Below, piece by piece: positions 25,538 to 35,051 of a stretch of 64,000 nt of DNA. Numbering within the stretch: the first letter of the stretch is position 1; each line of letters begins with the position of its first letter. The notes under the pieces are model-generated. The model was not told the DNA's origin, did no database searches, and saw nothing but the letters and a program-made list of their open reading frames with translations. Origin of the DNA: Agromyces badenianii (GTDB lineage Bacteria; Actinomycetota; Actinomycetes; Actinomycetales; Microbacteriaceae); assembly GCF_003070885.1 (NCBI RefSeq), contig NZ_CP028913.1, positions 620,001-684,000 of the forward strand. The letters run 5' to 3'. Made by a program: the position numbers and the translations under genes.

Positions 25538-25540
25538 AGC

Positions 25541-26977
25541 TCAGGCCGTCTCGGCCACCGGGCGGTGCTCGATGTCGTCGACGTGAGCGCTCGGCATCGC
25601 GATGGCGCCCGCGATCGTGACCACGGCAGCGACGAGCACCGCCACGAAGACGGCGGTCGAGGCGGCGTGGATCGCGACGGGGGAGTGCTCGCCGAGTCCC
25701 GACCGCGCGATCACGCCGTTCGCGACGGCGCCGAAGATCGCGACGCCGACCGCGCTGCCGATCGAGCGGAGGAACATGTTGGCGCCGGTGACGACGCCGC
25801 GCTCCGACCACGGCACCGACGATTGGGCGGCGATGAGGGTGGGCGAGGCCACGAGGCCGAGGCCGAGGCCGACGACGAAGCACGCGATCGCCGTGGTCCA
25901 GACGTTCGGCGTGACGGATGCCGCGACGAGACCGGCCGCGCCGAGCACCGTGACCGCGAGCCCGATGAGCGCGGTGCGGCGGAACCCGATGCGCAGGAAC
26001 AGCCGCCCCGACTGGCTCGCCGCGATCGGCCAGCCGAGCGTCAGCGCGGCGACCGCGAGCCCCGACACGATGGGGGAGGCGCCGGCGGTCGCCTCGAGGA
26101 ACGTCGGCACGTAGGAGGTCAGGCCGATGAGCACCGCACCGACGCCGAGCCCGATGAGCGAGGTCGTCACGATGAGCCGCCGCGAGAAGACCCAGAGCGG
26201 CAGCACGGGCTCGGCGGCGCGCCGCTCGATGAAGACGAACGCGACGAGGAGTACGGCGCCGACACCGAACGCGCCGATCGACTGCCACGAGAGCCACGCC
26301 CAGGCCTGGCCGCCCTCGAGCACCGCGAGGATCAGCAGGGTGAGCGCGATCGTGAGCACGCTCGCACCGGCGACGTCGATGCGGTGCCGTTCACGGCCGA
26401 CCGACTCGTGGTAGGCGCGCACGAGCATCCACGCGGCGATGAGGCAGAGCGGGATGTTCACCAAGAAGATCCACCGCCACGAGGCGAACTCGGAGAACAG
26501 GCCGCCGAGCGTCGGACCGACGACCGAGGAGATCGCCCACACACTCGCGACGTAGCCTTGCACCCTGGCGCGTTCGCGCACGGTGTAGATGTCGCCCGTG
26601 ATCGTGATCGCCACGGGCAGCACGGCGCCCGCGCCGAGCCCCTGCACCGCACGGAACACGATGAGCGAGGTCATGTCCCAGGCGAATCCGCAGAGCACCG
26701 AGCCGACGAGGAAGAGGCCGATGCCGATGAGCATGATGGGCTTTCGGCCCACGGTGTCGGCGAGCTTGGAGTACACCGGCACCGAGACGGCCTGGGCGAG
26801 CAGGTAGATCGAGAAGAGCCAGGGGAACTGGGTGAATCCGCCGATGTCGGCGACGATCGAGGGCACCGCGGTCGCGAGGATCGTGGAGTCGATCGCGATG
26901 AGCCCTGTGGCCAGCATCACGGCGATGAGCACCGGCCCGCGTTCGGACCGGAATCCCACGGCAGTCGTCTCGGTCAC
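25541..26977 (-). CDS. MFS drug/metabolite exporter, DHA2 type (14 helices)
   Basis: A 478-residue transporter. It starts at GTG 26977, preceded by GAGGGGGAAC. Motif A is seen as LADTVGRKPIM after helix 2, and motif C-like AISSVVGPTLGG in helix 5, both signatures of proton antiporter drug exporters. About 14 helices match the DHA2 (EmrB/QacA) class. It ends three bases after the convergent lipase-maturation gene. Substrate unknown. The opposite strand carries a very long open frame that is only a shadow. Confidence 0.88.
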   Translation of the reverse strand: MTETTAVGFRSERGPVLIAVMLATGLIAIDSTILATAVPSIVADIGGFTQFPWLFSIYLLAQAVSVPVYSKLADTVGRKPIMLIGIGLFLVGSVLCGFAWDMTSLIVFRAVQGLGAGAVLPVAITITGDIYTVRERARVQGYVASVWAISSVVGPTLGGLFSEFASWRWIFLVNIPLCLIAAWMLVRAYHESVGRERHRIDVAGASVLTIALTLLILAVLEGGQAWAWLSWQSIGAFGVGAVLLVAFVFIERRAAEPVLPLWVFSRRLIVTTSLIGLGVGAVLIGLTSYVPTFLEATAGASPIVSGLAVAALTLGWPIAASQSGRLFLRIGFRRTALIGLAVTVLGAAGLVAASVTPNVWTTAIACFVVGLGLGLVASPTLIAAQSSVPWSERGVVTGANMFLRSIGSAVGVAIFGAVANGVIARSGLGEHSPVAIHAASTAVFVAVLVAAVVTIAGAIAMPSAHVDDIEHRPVAETA

Positions 26978-27155
26978 GTTCCCCCTCGGGTTTCGGGCGT
27001 GCTCGATCGCACACAGAGAGCAACGCCGTCGCGCCGGATTCATTCCGGGGATGCGGCGCGGCGGCGCTCTCGATCGTGCGATCGCGCGATCGCCGGATCG
27101 AACTCGCCGGGCCCGGCACGTGCCGTCGACCTCGTCGCCCGCTACGGTCTCAAGC

Positions 27156-28283
27156 ATGCGGATCCGAACGAAACGAGTGCAGCCGGCGCCGCCCACCACG
27201 GCGGAGATCACGGGCTCGAGCGACTCGCACGCGCCAGAGCTGAAGGTCCACGCCTTCCGCATCGGCTTCGTCGGTGCCCTCGGCGTGCTGCTCGCCGTGC
27301 TCCTCGGCGGCATCATCGGCGAGCTCGGCACGGTCATCCTCTACGTCGCGCTCGCGCTCTTCCTCGCGCTCGGCCTCGACCCGATCGTGAGCTGGCTCCA
27401 GCGACGGGGGATGGCGCGGTGGGTCGCGATCGTCATCGTGTTCGCCGGGGTGATCGGCATCTTCGTCGGTCTCATCGCGACGATCGTGCCGATCATCGTC
27501 GAGCAGACCACGAACATCGTCGAGAACTGGGACGACATCGTCGTGAACGTGCAGAACAGCGGGTTCGTGGCGTGGCTGAACACCCTCGGCGGCAGCGACC
27601 ACGCGATCCAGGACGCGATCGAGTCGGCCGGCGAGTGGCTCGCCGACCCCGCGAACCTCGGTTCGCTCGGCGGCGGCATCCTCGCGGTCGGCGCAGGCAT
27701 CGCCGGCGGATTCACGGGCGCGACCATCGTGCTCATCCTCACCCTGTACTTCCTCGCCTCGCTCGACTCGATGAAGCGCTACGCGGCCCGCTTCGTGCCC
27801 GCGAGCTCGCGCCCCGCCTACCGCGACGTCTCCGAGGAGATCACGGGCTCCGTCGGTCGCTACGTCATCGGCCAGTTCGGGCTCGGCGCGATCAACGGCG
27901 TGCTGAGCCTCATCTACCTCTCGATCATCGGCGCCCCGGCGCCGATCCTGCTCGCGTTCATCGCCTTCCTCTTCTCGCTCGTGCCGCTCGTCGGAACGCT
28001 GACCGGCGCGGTCATCATCTCGCTCGTCTCGCTCGCCGCATCGCCGACGACCGCGCTCGCCGCGGCGATCTACTACCTGATCTACATGCAGGTCGAGGCC
28101 TACGTGCTGAGCCCGCGCATCATGAGCCGTGCGGTCGCCGTGCCCGGCGCGCTCGTCGTCATCGCGGCGGTCGCGGGCGGCACGCTCGGCGGGGTGCTCG
28201 GCGCGCTCGTCGCGATCCCCGTCGCGGCCTCGCTCATCATCATCGTGGAGAAGGTCGTCTTCCCCCGCCAGGACACCATCTAG
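27156..28283 (+). CDS. AI-2E family transporter (YhhQ/PerM/TqsA superfamily)
   Basis: A 375-residue membrane protein with eight predicted helices in the family pattern: two near the N-terminus, a large amphipathic region (roughly 95-195), then TGATIVLILTLYFLASLD and the conserved GQFGLGAINGVLSLIY followed by PVAASLIIIVEKV. Members are linked to autoinducer-2 export, Na+/H+ exchange or unknown cargo, so the substrate is open. Start ATG 27156. Intergenic 26978-27155 carries iterated CGATCG motifs near 27071-27100. Confidence 0.85.
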   Translation: MRIRTKRVQPAPPTTAEITGSSDSHAPELKVHAFRIGFVGALGVLLAVLLGGIIGELGTVILYVALALFLALGLDPIVSWLQRRGMARWVAIVIVFAGVIGIFVGLIATIVPIIVEQTTNIVENWDDIVVNVQNSGFVAWLNTLGGSDHAIQDAIESAGEWLADPANLGSLGGGILAVGAGIAGGFTGATIVLILTLYFLASLDSMKRYAARFVPASSRPAYRDVSEEITGSVGRYVIGQFGLGAINGVLSLIYLSIIGAPAPILLAFIAFLFSLVPLVGTLTGAVIISLVSLAASPTTALAAAIYYLIYMQVEAYVLSPRIMSRAVAVPGALVVIAAVAGGTLGGVLGALVAIPVAASLIIIVEKVVFPRQDTI

Positions 28284-28332
28284 CGAACGGGCGTCGTCGC
28301 GTGCCGCGTCGTGGGCGGTGCGAGGGTTGTCG

Positions 28333-29664
28333 TCAGAACCAGATGCTGAGGTGCGGTGTGCGCGTCGAGGCGAACATGCGCTCGGCGAGATCGATGGAGC
28401 GCGGTGCGGACTCCTCGATGCGCCCGGCCCGCGCGAGCACCGAGGGGCGTACGCCGCCGAGGTAGATCGCGCCGAGCTCGCGCACCCCGAGACGGATGCC
28501 ACGGGCGCCCTTCACGGATGCCGCGGCATCCCTCGACTCGATCGCCGCGACCTCTGCGCGACCGCCGTCGTCGACGACGAGTTCGAACCGGCCCGCGGCG
28601 ATGCCGACCGGGTCGTCAACCTCGACCACGAGCCGCCCGGGGCTGCTGTACCGGCGGGCCGAGAGCGCCGCGATCGGGTCGATGACGCGGAGCCAGAGGT
28701 GGTCGACGACATCGGTGACGGTGATCGCGCGCGGGTCATCGAGCAGCCACGGGAGCGGCTCGTCGACCGATCGCAGCAGTCCCCGGGTGCCCGACACGTA
28801 GTCCTGCTCGACGAGGAAGCGCCAGAGCGCGCGCTCGGCGTCGTCGGTGGCGGCGGCGAGGAAGTCGAACTCCGCGACGCCGGGCGCGTTCGGCTCGCGG
28901 GTCACGTGGAAGACGGCGAAGCCCTGCGGCTGGCCGCGCTCGTCGTCGTAGCGTGCCACGCGGCGCGACCGAGAGCGGTCGCTCTCGGGGTCGTGCAGTC
29001 CGAGCACGCGGTCGAGCAGGGCCGGCCAGCGATCGATCTCGCCGGGGGTGCGCGCGACGGCGCGTCGTGCGATCGCCGGGGCGATCTCGCGAATGGCCGC
29101 CGCATCGACGAACTGCACGCGACCCGGAACATCCGCGCCGATCCAGTGCGCCCGCCGCCGATCGACGTAGACCGTCGCGGCGCGCGCGGCCGGGGCGTAG
29201 CCGAATCGACCGTAGATCGTCGCCTCGGTGGCGGTGAGCATCGCGAGGGCCGCGCCGGCTGAGCGGGCGTTCTGCAGTTCGGCCAGCATGAGCGCCCGGG
29301 CGATGCCGCGACGCCGGTGCGTCGGCGAGACCGTGACCGAGCTCACCGCCCACGCGTCGACGCTGCGACCGCCGGGCACGCTGAGCCCGGTCGGCCAACT
29401 CGACACGGTCGCGACCGGCACGGCCGGCTCGGCGATGGTCGGGTCGTACACGCCGTGCACCCGGCGCTCGGCGAGAAGCCCGAAGTCGAAGTCGAGGTCG
29501 ATCTGGCGCGGACGGGAGTGATGGAAGCCCCGGAAATCGGCCTCCACCCACTTTGAGGTCGCGGCGGCATCGCTCGTGTCGACGAGACGGTACGCGAGTC
29601 CTCTCGCGGCGAGCGTGGCCAGTGCCTCGGAATCGGCGGGGAAACCCTGCAGGTCGAACGACAT
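28333..29664 (-). CDS. Eis-like GNAT N-acetyltransferase
   Basis: A 443-residue protein of the Eis family. The acetyl-CoA loop is VSPTHRRRGIARALM (R/QxxGxG/A), preceded by SSVTV. The second GNAT and the C-terminal sterol-carrier-like domain follow in the last 130 residues. The chain ends in Phe (LSIWF), which in mycobacterial Eis supplies the C-terminal carboxylate base, and YGRFGYAPA carries the general-acid Tyr. Eis acetylates aminoglycosides and protein lysines; resistance here is only a possibility. Start ATG 29664, just after a TTG codon. Confidence 0.85.
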   Translation of the reverse strand: MSFDLQGFPADSEALATLAARGLAYRLVDTSDAAATSKWVEADFRGFHHSRPRQIDLDFDFGLLAERRVHGVYDPTIAEPAVPVATVSSWPTGLSVPGGRSVDAWAVSSVTVSPTHRRRGIARALMLAELQNARSAGAALAMLTATEATIYGRFGYAPAARAATVYVDRRRAHWIGADVPGRVQFVDAAAIREIAPAIARRAVARTPGEIDRWPALLDRVLGLHDPESDRSRSRRVARYDDERGQPQGFAVFHVTREPNAPGVAEFDFLAAATDDAERALWRFLVEQDYVSGTRGLLRSVDEPLPWLLDDPRAITVTDVVDHLWLRVIDPIAALSARRYSSPGRLVVEVDDPVGIAAGRFELVVDDGGRAEVAAIESRDAAASVKGARGIRLGVRELGAIYLGGVRPSVLARAGRIEESAPRSIDLAERMFASTRTPHLSIWF

Positions 29665-29722
29665 CAATCCATCGTAGTCGGGGCGCTCGCGAGTGCAGCG
29701 GGAGGTCGGCGGGGGCTCAGCA

Positions 29723-29752
29723 GGCGTCGCTCGGCGTCACTCGGCGTCGCTC
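29723..29752. repeat. 10-base tandem repeat, three copies
   Basis: GGCGTCGCTC, GGCGTCACTC, GGCGTCGCTC in a row, followed by GG. It lies between the end of the LacI gene (29760) and the start of the acetyltransferase (29664) on the same strand, immediately past the LacI stop codon. Confidence 0.8.
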
Positions 29753-29759
29753 GGGCGGG

Positions 29760-30812
29760 TCACCGCGGGCGCACGGGCGTCGACTCGCGCAGCACGACCT
29801 CGATCGGCACGGGCAGCTCGTCGGTCTCGATCGCCTCGCCGAGCGCGAGGCGCAGCGCCCGGCGGCCGACCTCCTCGAGCGGGATGCGCACGGTCGTGAG
29901 CGGTGGCGTGACGTCGCGCGCGGTCGGGATGTCGTCGAACCCTGCGACGGCGACATCGCGGCCGGGCACGAGCCCGGCGTCCCGGATCGCCGACATCGCG
30001 CCCACCGCCATGACGTCGTTGACGGCGAAGACGACTTCGGTGTCGCCGAGTTCGCGCTCGATGAGGGTGCGCATGCCGTCGTAGCCGCCGTCGCGGGTGA
30101 TGCCGGTGCGCACGATGCGGTCGGGATCGATCGCGAGACCGGAGGCCGCGAGGCCCGCCACGAACCCGGTCAGGCGATCGCCGGGCGTTCGGAGGTGAGC
30201 CGCGCCGGTGATCGCCGCGAACCGCCGGTAGCCGGCGCCGACGAGCGCGTGCGCCAGGGCTTCGCCGCCCGTGGTGTGATCGAGCCGCACCGTGCGGAAC
30301 GGCAACTCGTCGGTGCTGATGAAGGCGACCCGGCCGCCGTTCGCCTCGAAGGCGCGCAGTTCGCCGGCGAGCGCATCCGAGGTGGGGCCGGCATCGCGAC
30401 CGGATGCGGCGAGGATCATGACCCGGGGACGCTGGCCCCTGAGGCTGCGCACGAGATCCAGCTCCCGCACGGCGTCCCGCTCGGTCGCGGCCATCGTCAC
30501 GAGAAGGCCCTCGTGGTCCGCCTCGCCCACGACGCCGGCGGCGATCTGGGAGTAGTACGGATCGGCGATGTCGGCGACGAGCAGTGCCACGGTCATCGAC
30601 GTTCCGCGTGCGACGGCCTGGGCCGAGAGGTTCGGCGAGTAGTCGAGCTTCGACGCGGCGGTGAGCACGCGTTGCCGCAGCAGCTCATTGACCTTCCGGG
30701 TGCTGCCGTTGAGCGCCCGTGAGGCCGTCGCCAGAGAAACGCCCGCCTCGCGGGCGACATCGTGCAGCGTCGACGGCGGGCGCGGGCCGGCCGTCCTGCC
30801 GCTCTCGGTCAT
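29760..30812 (-). CDS. LacI family transcriptional regulator
   Basis: A 350-residue regulator. The DNA-binding helix is seen as LHDVAREAGVSLATASRA (helix-turn-helix, residues about 16-35), with the hinge KLDYSPNLSAQAVARG. The remainder is the periplasmic-binding-type effector domain, opening with TVALLVADIADPYYSQI. Start ATG 30812 follows GGGAGGGCCC. The gene is divergent from glycerate kinase at 31065, so it may control that gene in response to a sugar acid; this is a positional inference. The 252-base spacer has no clear palindromic operator. Confidence 0.9.
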   Translation of the reverse strand: MTESGRTAGPRPPSTLHDVAREAGVSLATASRALNGSTRKVNELLRQRVLTAASKLDYSPNLSAQAVARGTSMTVALLVADIADPYYSQIAAGVVGEADHEGLLVTMAATERDAVRELDLVRSLRGQRPRVMILAASGRDAGPTSDALAGELRAFEANGGRVAFISTDELPFRTVRLDHTTGGEALAHALVGAGYRRFAAITGAAHLRTPGDRLTGFVAGLAASGLAIDPDRIVRTGITRDGGYDGMRTLIERELGDTEVVFAVNDVMAVGAMSAIRDAGLVPGRDVAVAGFDDIPTARDVTPPLTTVRIPLEEVGRRALRLALGEAIETDELPVPIEVVLRESTPVRPR

Positions 30813-31064
30813 GGGCCCTCCCGCACTGTTCTCGCCTTTCGGGCGGCTCGACTCTATCGCGCGGCACGCCCGGCGGAGCTTCGACGGCTTCGCAGCGGCG
30901 AGGCGGATGCCGCGCCCGGCGGCCGCCGGCCGCGCGGTACCATGCCCGAGAACGCGAGGAGGCCGGATGCGTGCCGTGATCCTGGGCGATTCGGGCCGTG
31001 ACACCGGCCCGGGAGCCGTTCGCCCGCTCGCCCGCCGAGTGCCCGTACCGACGGCGGACGCGCG

Positions 31065-32213
31065 GTGAGTCGCGTCGTCATCGCCCCCGACTCGTTCAAG
31101 GGCACGGCGAGCGCCGCGGATGCCGCGGCAGCCGTCGCCCGCGGCTGGCACGCCGTGCGACCTGATGACGAGCTGGTGCTCCGCCCGATGGCCGATGGCG
31201 GCGAGGGCACGCTCGACGCCTTCGAGGCTGCGGTGCCGGCATCCCGGCGCGTTCCCGTCACGGTGCGCGGGCCGTTGTCGCAGCCGGTCGACACGCACTG
31301 GCTGCGGCTGCCCGACGGCACGGGGGTCGTCGAGCTCGCCGCGACCTCGGGCATCACCCTCCTCGATCCGCTCGCGCCCCTCGACGCGCACACGGCAGGC
31401 TTCGGCGAGGCGATCGCCGCCGCACTCGACGCGGGCGTCGATCGACTGCTGCTCGGGCTCGGCGGCAGTGCCGGCACCGACGGCGGGGTCGGTGCGTTGT
31501 CGGTGCTCGGTGCTCGATTCCTCGATGCCGAGCGGCGGCCGGTGCGGCTCGGCAACCGAGGGCTCGGCAGGCTCGCGAGGGTCGATCTCTCCGGGCTCCG
31601 CCCATTGCCGGTCGGCGGCGCGCTGATCGTCGGTGACGTCACGAACCCGCTGCTCGGCGCCCTCGGTGCAGCGGCCGTGTTCGGTCCGCAGAAGGGAGCG
31701 GATGCAGCGGCCGTCGACGTGCTCGACGTCAACCTCGCGCGATTCGCGCGACTGGTTCCGGGGGTCTCGCCCGAGGCGCAGGGAGCCGGTGCCGCGGGCG
31801 GTACGGGTTTCGGCCTCCTCGCGTGGGGCGCCGAGATGGGCGGCGGTGCCGCGCTCGTCGCCGGTGCGATCGGACTCGCGCGCGATCTCGACGGTGCCGC
31901 CTTCGCGGTCACCGGCGAGGGCCGGTTCGACGGCCAATCCGAGGCCGGTAAGGCGCCGAGCGAGGTGGCCCGCCTCGCGGCGGAGGCCGGGGTGCCGGTC
32001 GCCCTCGTCGCCGGCGCCATCACGGCCGAGCCGCGAGGGTTCGCGGCATCCGTCGCGCTGGCAGAGCTTTCAGACGACGCAGCCGCGGCCATGGCGGATC
32101 CGCTCCGGTGGCTCGAGGCGGCGGGCGCCCGGCTCGCCAGGGACGCAGCTCGACCGACGAGGTCGGTCGGGCCGCGTTGCCCGGCACCCTGGGCCGATCG
32201 CACCTCGGGCTGA
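31065..32213 (+). CDS. glxK: Glycerate kinase (GlxK/GarK type)
   Basis: A 382-residue glycerate kinase. Motifs: VIAPDSFKGTASA at the start (substrate loop), PMADGGEGTLDAF, the glycine-rich LLLGLGGSAGTDGG, and TGEGRFDGQSEAGKAP near the end. It phosphorylates D-glycerate to 2-phosphoglycerate (class II). GTG 31065 is the start; a short Arg-rich tail (residues about 365-382) goes beyond the family's normal end and results from the tandem repeats at 32196. Confidence 0.93.
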   Translation: MSRVVIAPDSFKGTASAADAAAAVARGWHAVRPDDELVLRPMADGGEGTLDAFEAAVPASRRVPVTVRGPLSQPVDTHWLRLPDGTGVVELAATSGITLLDPLAPLDAHTAGFGEAIAAALDAGVDRLLLGLGGSAGTDGGVGALSVLGARFLDAERRPVRLGNRGLGRLARVDLSGLRPLPVGGALIVGDVTNPLLGALGAAAVFGPQKGADAAAVDVLDVNLARFARLVPGVSPEAQGAGAAGGTGFGLLAWGAEMGGGAALVAGAIGLARDLDGAAFAVTGEGRFDGQSEAGKAPSEVARLAAEAGVPVALVAGAITAEPRGFAASVALAELSDDAAAAMADPLRWLEAAGARLARDAARPTRSVGPRCPAPWADRTSG

Positions 32214-32273
32214 TCGCACCTCGGGCTGATCGCGTCTCGGCCGATCGCGGTTCAGGCTGTTCGCGACTCGGCC
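32196..32273. repeat. 15-16 base imperfect tandem repeats across the glxK stop
   Basis: Five units related to GATCGCACCTCGGGCT: exact at 32196 and 32212, diverged at 32228, 32243 and 32259. The glycerate kinase stop codon (32211-32213) falls at the junction of units one and two, so the array extends the protein tail and the 3' untranslated region. Confidence 0.85.
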
Positions 32274-32285
32274 GAGACGCCGCCG

Positions 32286-32588
32286 TCAGATGTGGTGCAT
32301 TCCGGGGTGCGGCTTGCCCGGATCGTTGCGGATGAACTTGCCGTGACGTTCGGCCGCATCGTGTTCGTCGGGATGCTCCTCGGTCGAGGTGTAGTCGCCG
32401 ACGACCGACTCGTCATCGGACACCCCGTCGGTGCGCGTGTACTCACCGGCCACCGTGCGCTCGTGCGGCTCTTCGCCGTCGACCTCGGTGTAGCTGCCCT
32501 CGAGGTCGTCGGTGGGTTCGACCGCGTCGGCGGGCAGGCCCGCCTCGTCTGGTGACTGCCGGTCAGCGGGTCGGTTCGATTCGGACAT
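32286..32588 (-). CDS. Acidic hypothetical protein with three GxYTxT repeats
   Basis: A 100-residue acidic protein without known family. Three spaced repeats are visible: GSYTEVDG, GEYTRTDG and GDYTSTEE. The C-terminus is basic/His-rich (GKFIRNDPGKPHPGMHHI). GGGAG is five bases before ATG 32588, which decides this start over ATG 32591. It follows the WXG100 gene on the same strand at 175 bases distance, so a shared transcript is possible but not clear. Confidence 0.6.
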   Translation of the reverse strand: MSESNRPADRQSPDEAGLPADAVEPTDDLEGSYTEVDGEEPHERTVAGEYTRTDGVSDDESVVGDYTSTEEHPDEHDAAERHGKFIRNDPGKPHPGMHHI

Positions 32589-32763
32589 CATCGCTCCCTC
32601 ACTCGTAGGTCGGGGCGCCGTCATCGGGGCGACGTCTCGCTTCCATGCTATGCGCCTGCGCGCCGAGGGTGAATGGCCGTTCTGCGCGTTCAGGCCGCTC
32701 TTCGTGCACGAGACCATCGAAACCGGGCTTCAGGAGGGCGCTGAGCGGCCGCGAACCGGCGTG

Positions 32764-33054
32764 TCAGCGCAAGAAGAGGCGGGCGTTCGACTGCTCGGCG
32801 TCGGAGTACTGCACGGCCGCGACTCCGAGGGCGCGATTCAGGCCGGCGAGGCTCTCCTCGACCTGGAGTTGGGTGGCGCGCCAATCGGCGACGGCGCCCT
32901 GGAAGGCGGCGGAGGCCTGACCCGACCAGGACGACTGCAGTCCGGTGAGCTGCCCGAGCAGCGAGGCCACTTCGGATTGGATGCGCCCGATCGTGCCCTG
33001 CACGGTCTGGGTCGCGGCGGACACCTGCTCGGCATCGACCTGGTAGACGGCCAT
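32764..33054 (-). CDS. WXG100-like secretion-substrate protein (WSG variant)
   Basis: A 96-residue helical hairpin protein. SSWSGQASAAFQ holds the WxG turn between the two helices, and the length and spacing fit the WXG100 (ESX) family. ATG 33054 is preceded by AAAGGGG; an earlier ATG at 33084 is in frame. These proteins are exported as dimers by type VII secretion, but no EccC, EccB or other ESX component is near. It lies directly downstream of the two-component genes (33188) on the same strand. Confidence 0.85.
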   Translation of the reverse strand: MAVYQVDAEQVSAATQTVQGTIGRIQSEVASLLGQLTGLQSSWSGQASAAFQGAVADWRATQLQVEESLAGLNRALGVAAVQYSDAEQSNARLFLR

Positions 33055-33187
33055 CTCGGCCCCTTTCGTTCGGTGTGTGTTCACACGCTACGGAAGGGAC
33101 GCGCGCGCCGACCTGGTCGGAGCCGCGGTCGGGGGAGGCAGCGGTCTCACGCCGCCTGTGGAGGCAGAGTGACCGGGCGGGACGGGT

Positions 33188-35020
33188 TCAGTCTGCGGCG
33201 ACCGGTTGCGGCGCCGCGGCCGACCCGGCGAGCGGCAGCGAGACGCGGAACGTCGCCCCGCCGCCGGGTGTCTCCACGACGTCGACCGTGCCGTTGTGCG
33301 CCGAGACGATCGACGAGACGATCGCGAGGCCGAGTCCGGACCCGCCGGTCTCACGCGTGCGCGAGGTGTCGGCACGCCAGAAGCGCTGGAAGATCTTCTC
33401 CCGGACCTGCGGGGGGATGCCCTCGCCGTGGTCGACGACCTCGATCATCGCGCGCTCCGCCGACTCGTCGACGGAGATGCGGATCTCGATGGGGCTCTCG
33501 GGTGCCGTGAACCGGATCGCGTTGCCCATCAGGTTCGTGATCACCTGGCGGATCTTGTTCTCCTCGGCGAGCACCACCGTGCGGCGCACCGGCTTGCGCG
33601 TGACCTCCACGGCGGTCGTGCTCGCGGTCGGCACCGCCGCCGTCGGTGACGTGGCCGCCGAAGACGACGCCGACGCCGCTGCGCGGGCGGCGCGCTTCGA
33701 CGTGGAGGGCGACCCGCCCCCCTTCGAAGCCGCGCGCCGGCTGCCCGTCGAGGTCGTGGCTTCACCCTTCGGGCGACGCCCGCGCAAGCGCGCGAGCGTG
33801 GCACCCGCGAACGAGATCGGACCGGTCAGCGTGGTGGGGCGGTCGGAGACGGCATCGAGCTCGACCTCGAGATCGGGGGCCGGCCCGCCCGTGGCAGCCG
33901 CTTCGCTCAGGTCTTCGGGCGCGATCACCGTGATGACACGGTCGGGGTGGGCGGCCATCGTGTCGAGGGCGGCGTCTCTGGCGAGCGGCACGAGGTCGAC
34001 CTCGGTCAGTTCGAGCGGCTTCGCCTCATCGAGCCGGGCGAGTGCGAGCAGGTCTTCGACCAGGCCGCCCATGCGGATGGCCTCCTTCTCGATGCGCTCC
34101 ATCGCCTGCCCGACCTCTTCGGGCGTCTGCAGGGCGCCCATGCGGTAGAGCTCGGCGTAGCCGCGCACCGAGACGAGCGGCGTGCGCAGCTCGTGCGAGG
34201 CGTCGCCGACGAAGCGACGCATCTGGTCGATCGTGCGTGCGCGATCGCGGAACGCCCGGTCGATGCGGTTCAGCATCGTGTTGAGGGAGCGGGTCAATCG
34301 CCCGACCTCCGTGTTCGGCGTGGCACCGCCGAGGCGCTGGCTGAAATCGCCGTCGGCGATGGCCGCGGCGGTGCGCTCGACCTCGCGGAGCGGCATGAAC
34401 GTCGTAGTCACGAGCATTCGGGTGAGCAGGGCGCCGACGAGCACGACCCCGAACCCGAACCCGAAGAAGATCGTGAGGTACATCGCGAGCAGCTGCTCGT
34501 TGTCCTTCGAGGAGACTGCCACGATGATCGGCGCAAGGTTGCCGTGCTCGTCGGCGTACATGAGCGCGGTGACGGCCCGGAACGTCGGATTCCCGTCGCC
34601 GTCGCGCAGTGTGAAGACCTCGTACCCGTCGGCGTTCCTCGCATCGACGAGTGCCGTGGTGAGCGTCTCGGGCAGTTTCGGAAGCTCGGATTCGTCTCGA
34701 TCGCCCCAGTTGCTGTTCTCGAGCTTGCCCGTCTGCTCGTCGTAGACGGCGACGAACACGTCGAGGTCGGGCCGGAACGTCAGGTCGTTGAGGTCGTCCT
34801 CGTCGCTCGGCACCCCGTTCTCGTCGGTCATGTACTTGCGGAGGTCGCCGGATGCGATGGCCTCGAGCTTGTCTTTGACCTGCGCGTCGACGTACGAGCG
34901 GAGCATCGCCGCGGTGCCGATTCCGGAGACCAGGAGCCCGAGCGTCAGCATGAGCACGGTGACACCCGTGATCTTGGTTCGCAGTGAGATGCGGTTCCAC
35001 CGCTCGGAGATCTGATTCAT
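33188..35020 (-). CDS. Membrane sensor histidine kinase with disordered insertion in the ATPase domain
   Basis: 610 residues. Helix 1 is at about residues 16-40, the outside domain at 41-178, helix 2 at 179-205, HAMP to 258, then HisKA with SHELRTP (phospho-acceptor His276). The ATPase domain has N-box residues Asn496 and Asn500, G1 DHGEGIP and G2 GGSGLGLAIV. Between the first strand (VITVIAPED) and the N-box lie about 105 residues rich in Ala, Ser, Thr and Lys (373-478), absent in typical kinases. It follows the response-regulator gene by 31 bases. The signal is unknown. Confidence 0.92.
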   Translation of the reverse strand: MNQISERWNRISLRTKITGVTVLMLTLGLLVSGIGTAAMLRSYVDAQVKDKLEAIASGDLRKYMTDENGVPSDEDDLNDLTFRPDLDVFVAVYDEQTGKLENSNWGDRDESELPKLPETLTTALVDARNADGYEVFTLRDGDGNPTFRAVTALMYADEHGNLAPIIVAVSSKDNEQLLAMYLTIFFGFGFGVVLVGALLTRMLVTTTFMPLREVERTAAAIADGDFSQRLGGATPNTEVGRLTRSLNTMLNRIDRAFRDRARTIDQMRRFVGDASHELRTPLVSVRGYAELYRMGALQTPEEVGQAMERIEKEAIRMGGLVEDLLALARLDEAKPLELTEVDLVPLARDAALDTMAAHPDRVITVIAPEDLSEAAATGGPAPDLEVELDAVSDRPTTLTGPISFAGATLARLRGRRPKGEATTSTGSRRAASKGGGSPSTSKRAARAAASASSSAATSPTAAVPTASTTAVEVTRKPVRRTVVLAEENKIRQVITNLMGNAIRFTAPESPIEIRISVDESAERAMIEVVDHGEGIPPQVREKIFQRFWRADTSRTRETGGSGLGLAIVSSIVSAHNGTVDVVETPGGGATFRVSLPLAGSAAAPQPVAAD

Positions 35021-35051
35021 GGCTGGCCGAGTCTAGGTGGCGGTTCCTGAG

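Noticed and set aside
27071..27100. Iterated CGATCG motifs between MFS and AI-2E genes
   Set aside because: Short palindromes of this type recur elsewhere, for example near 2230-2270, and show no pairing or regular spacing.
25565..28465. A 966-codon plus-strand frame opposite the MFS gene
   Set aside because: High-GC shadow frame with Arg/His/Glu bias, overlapping well-supported genes on both strands.
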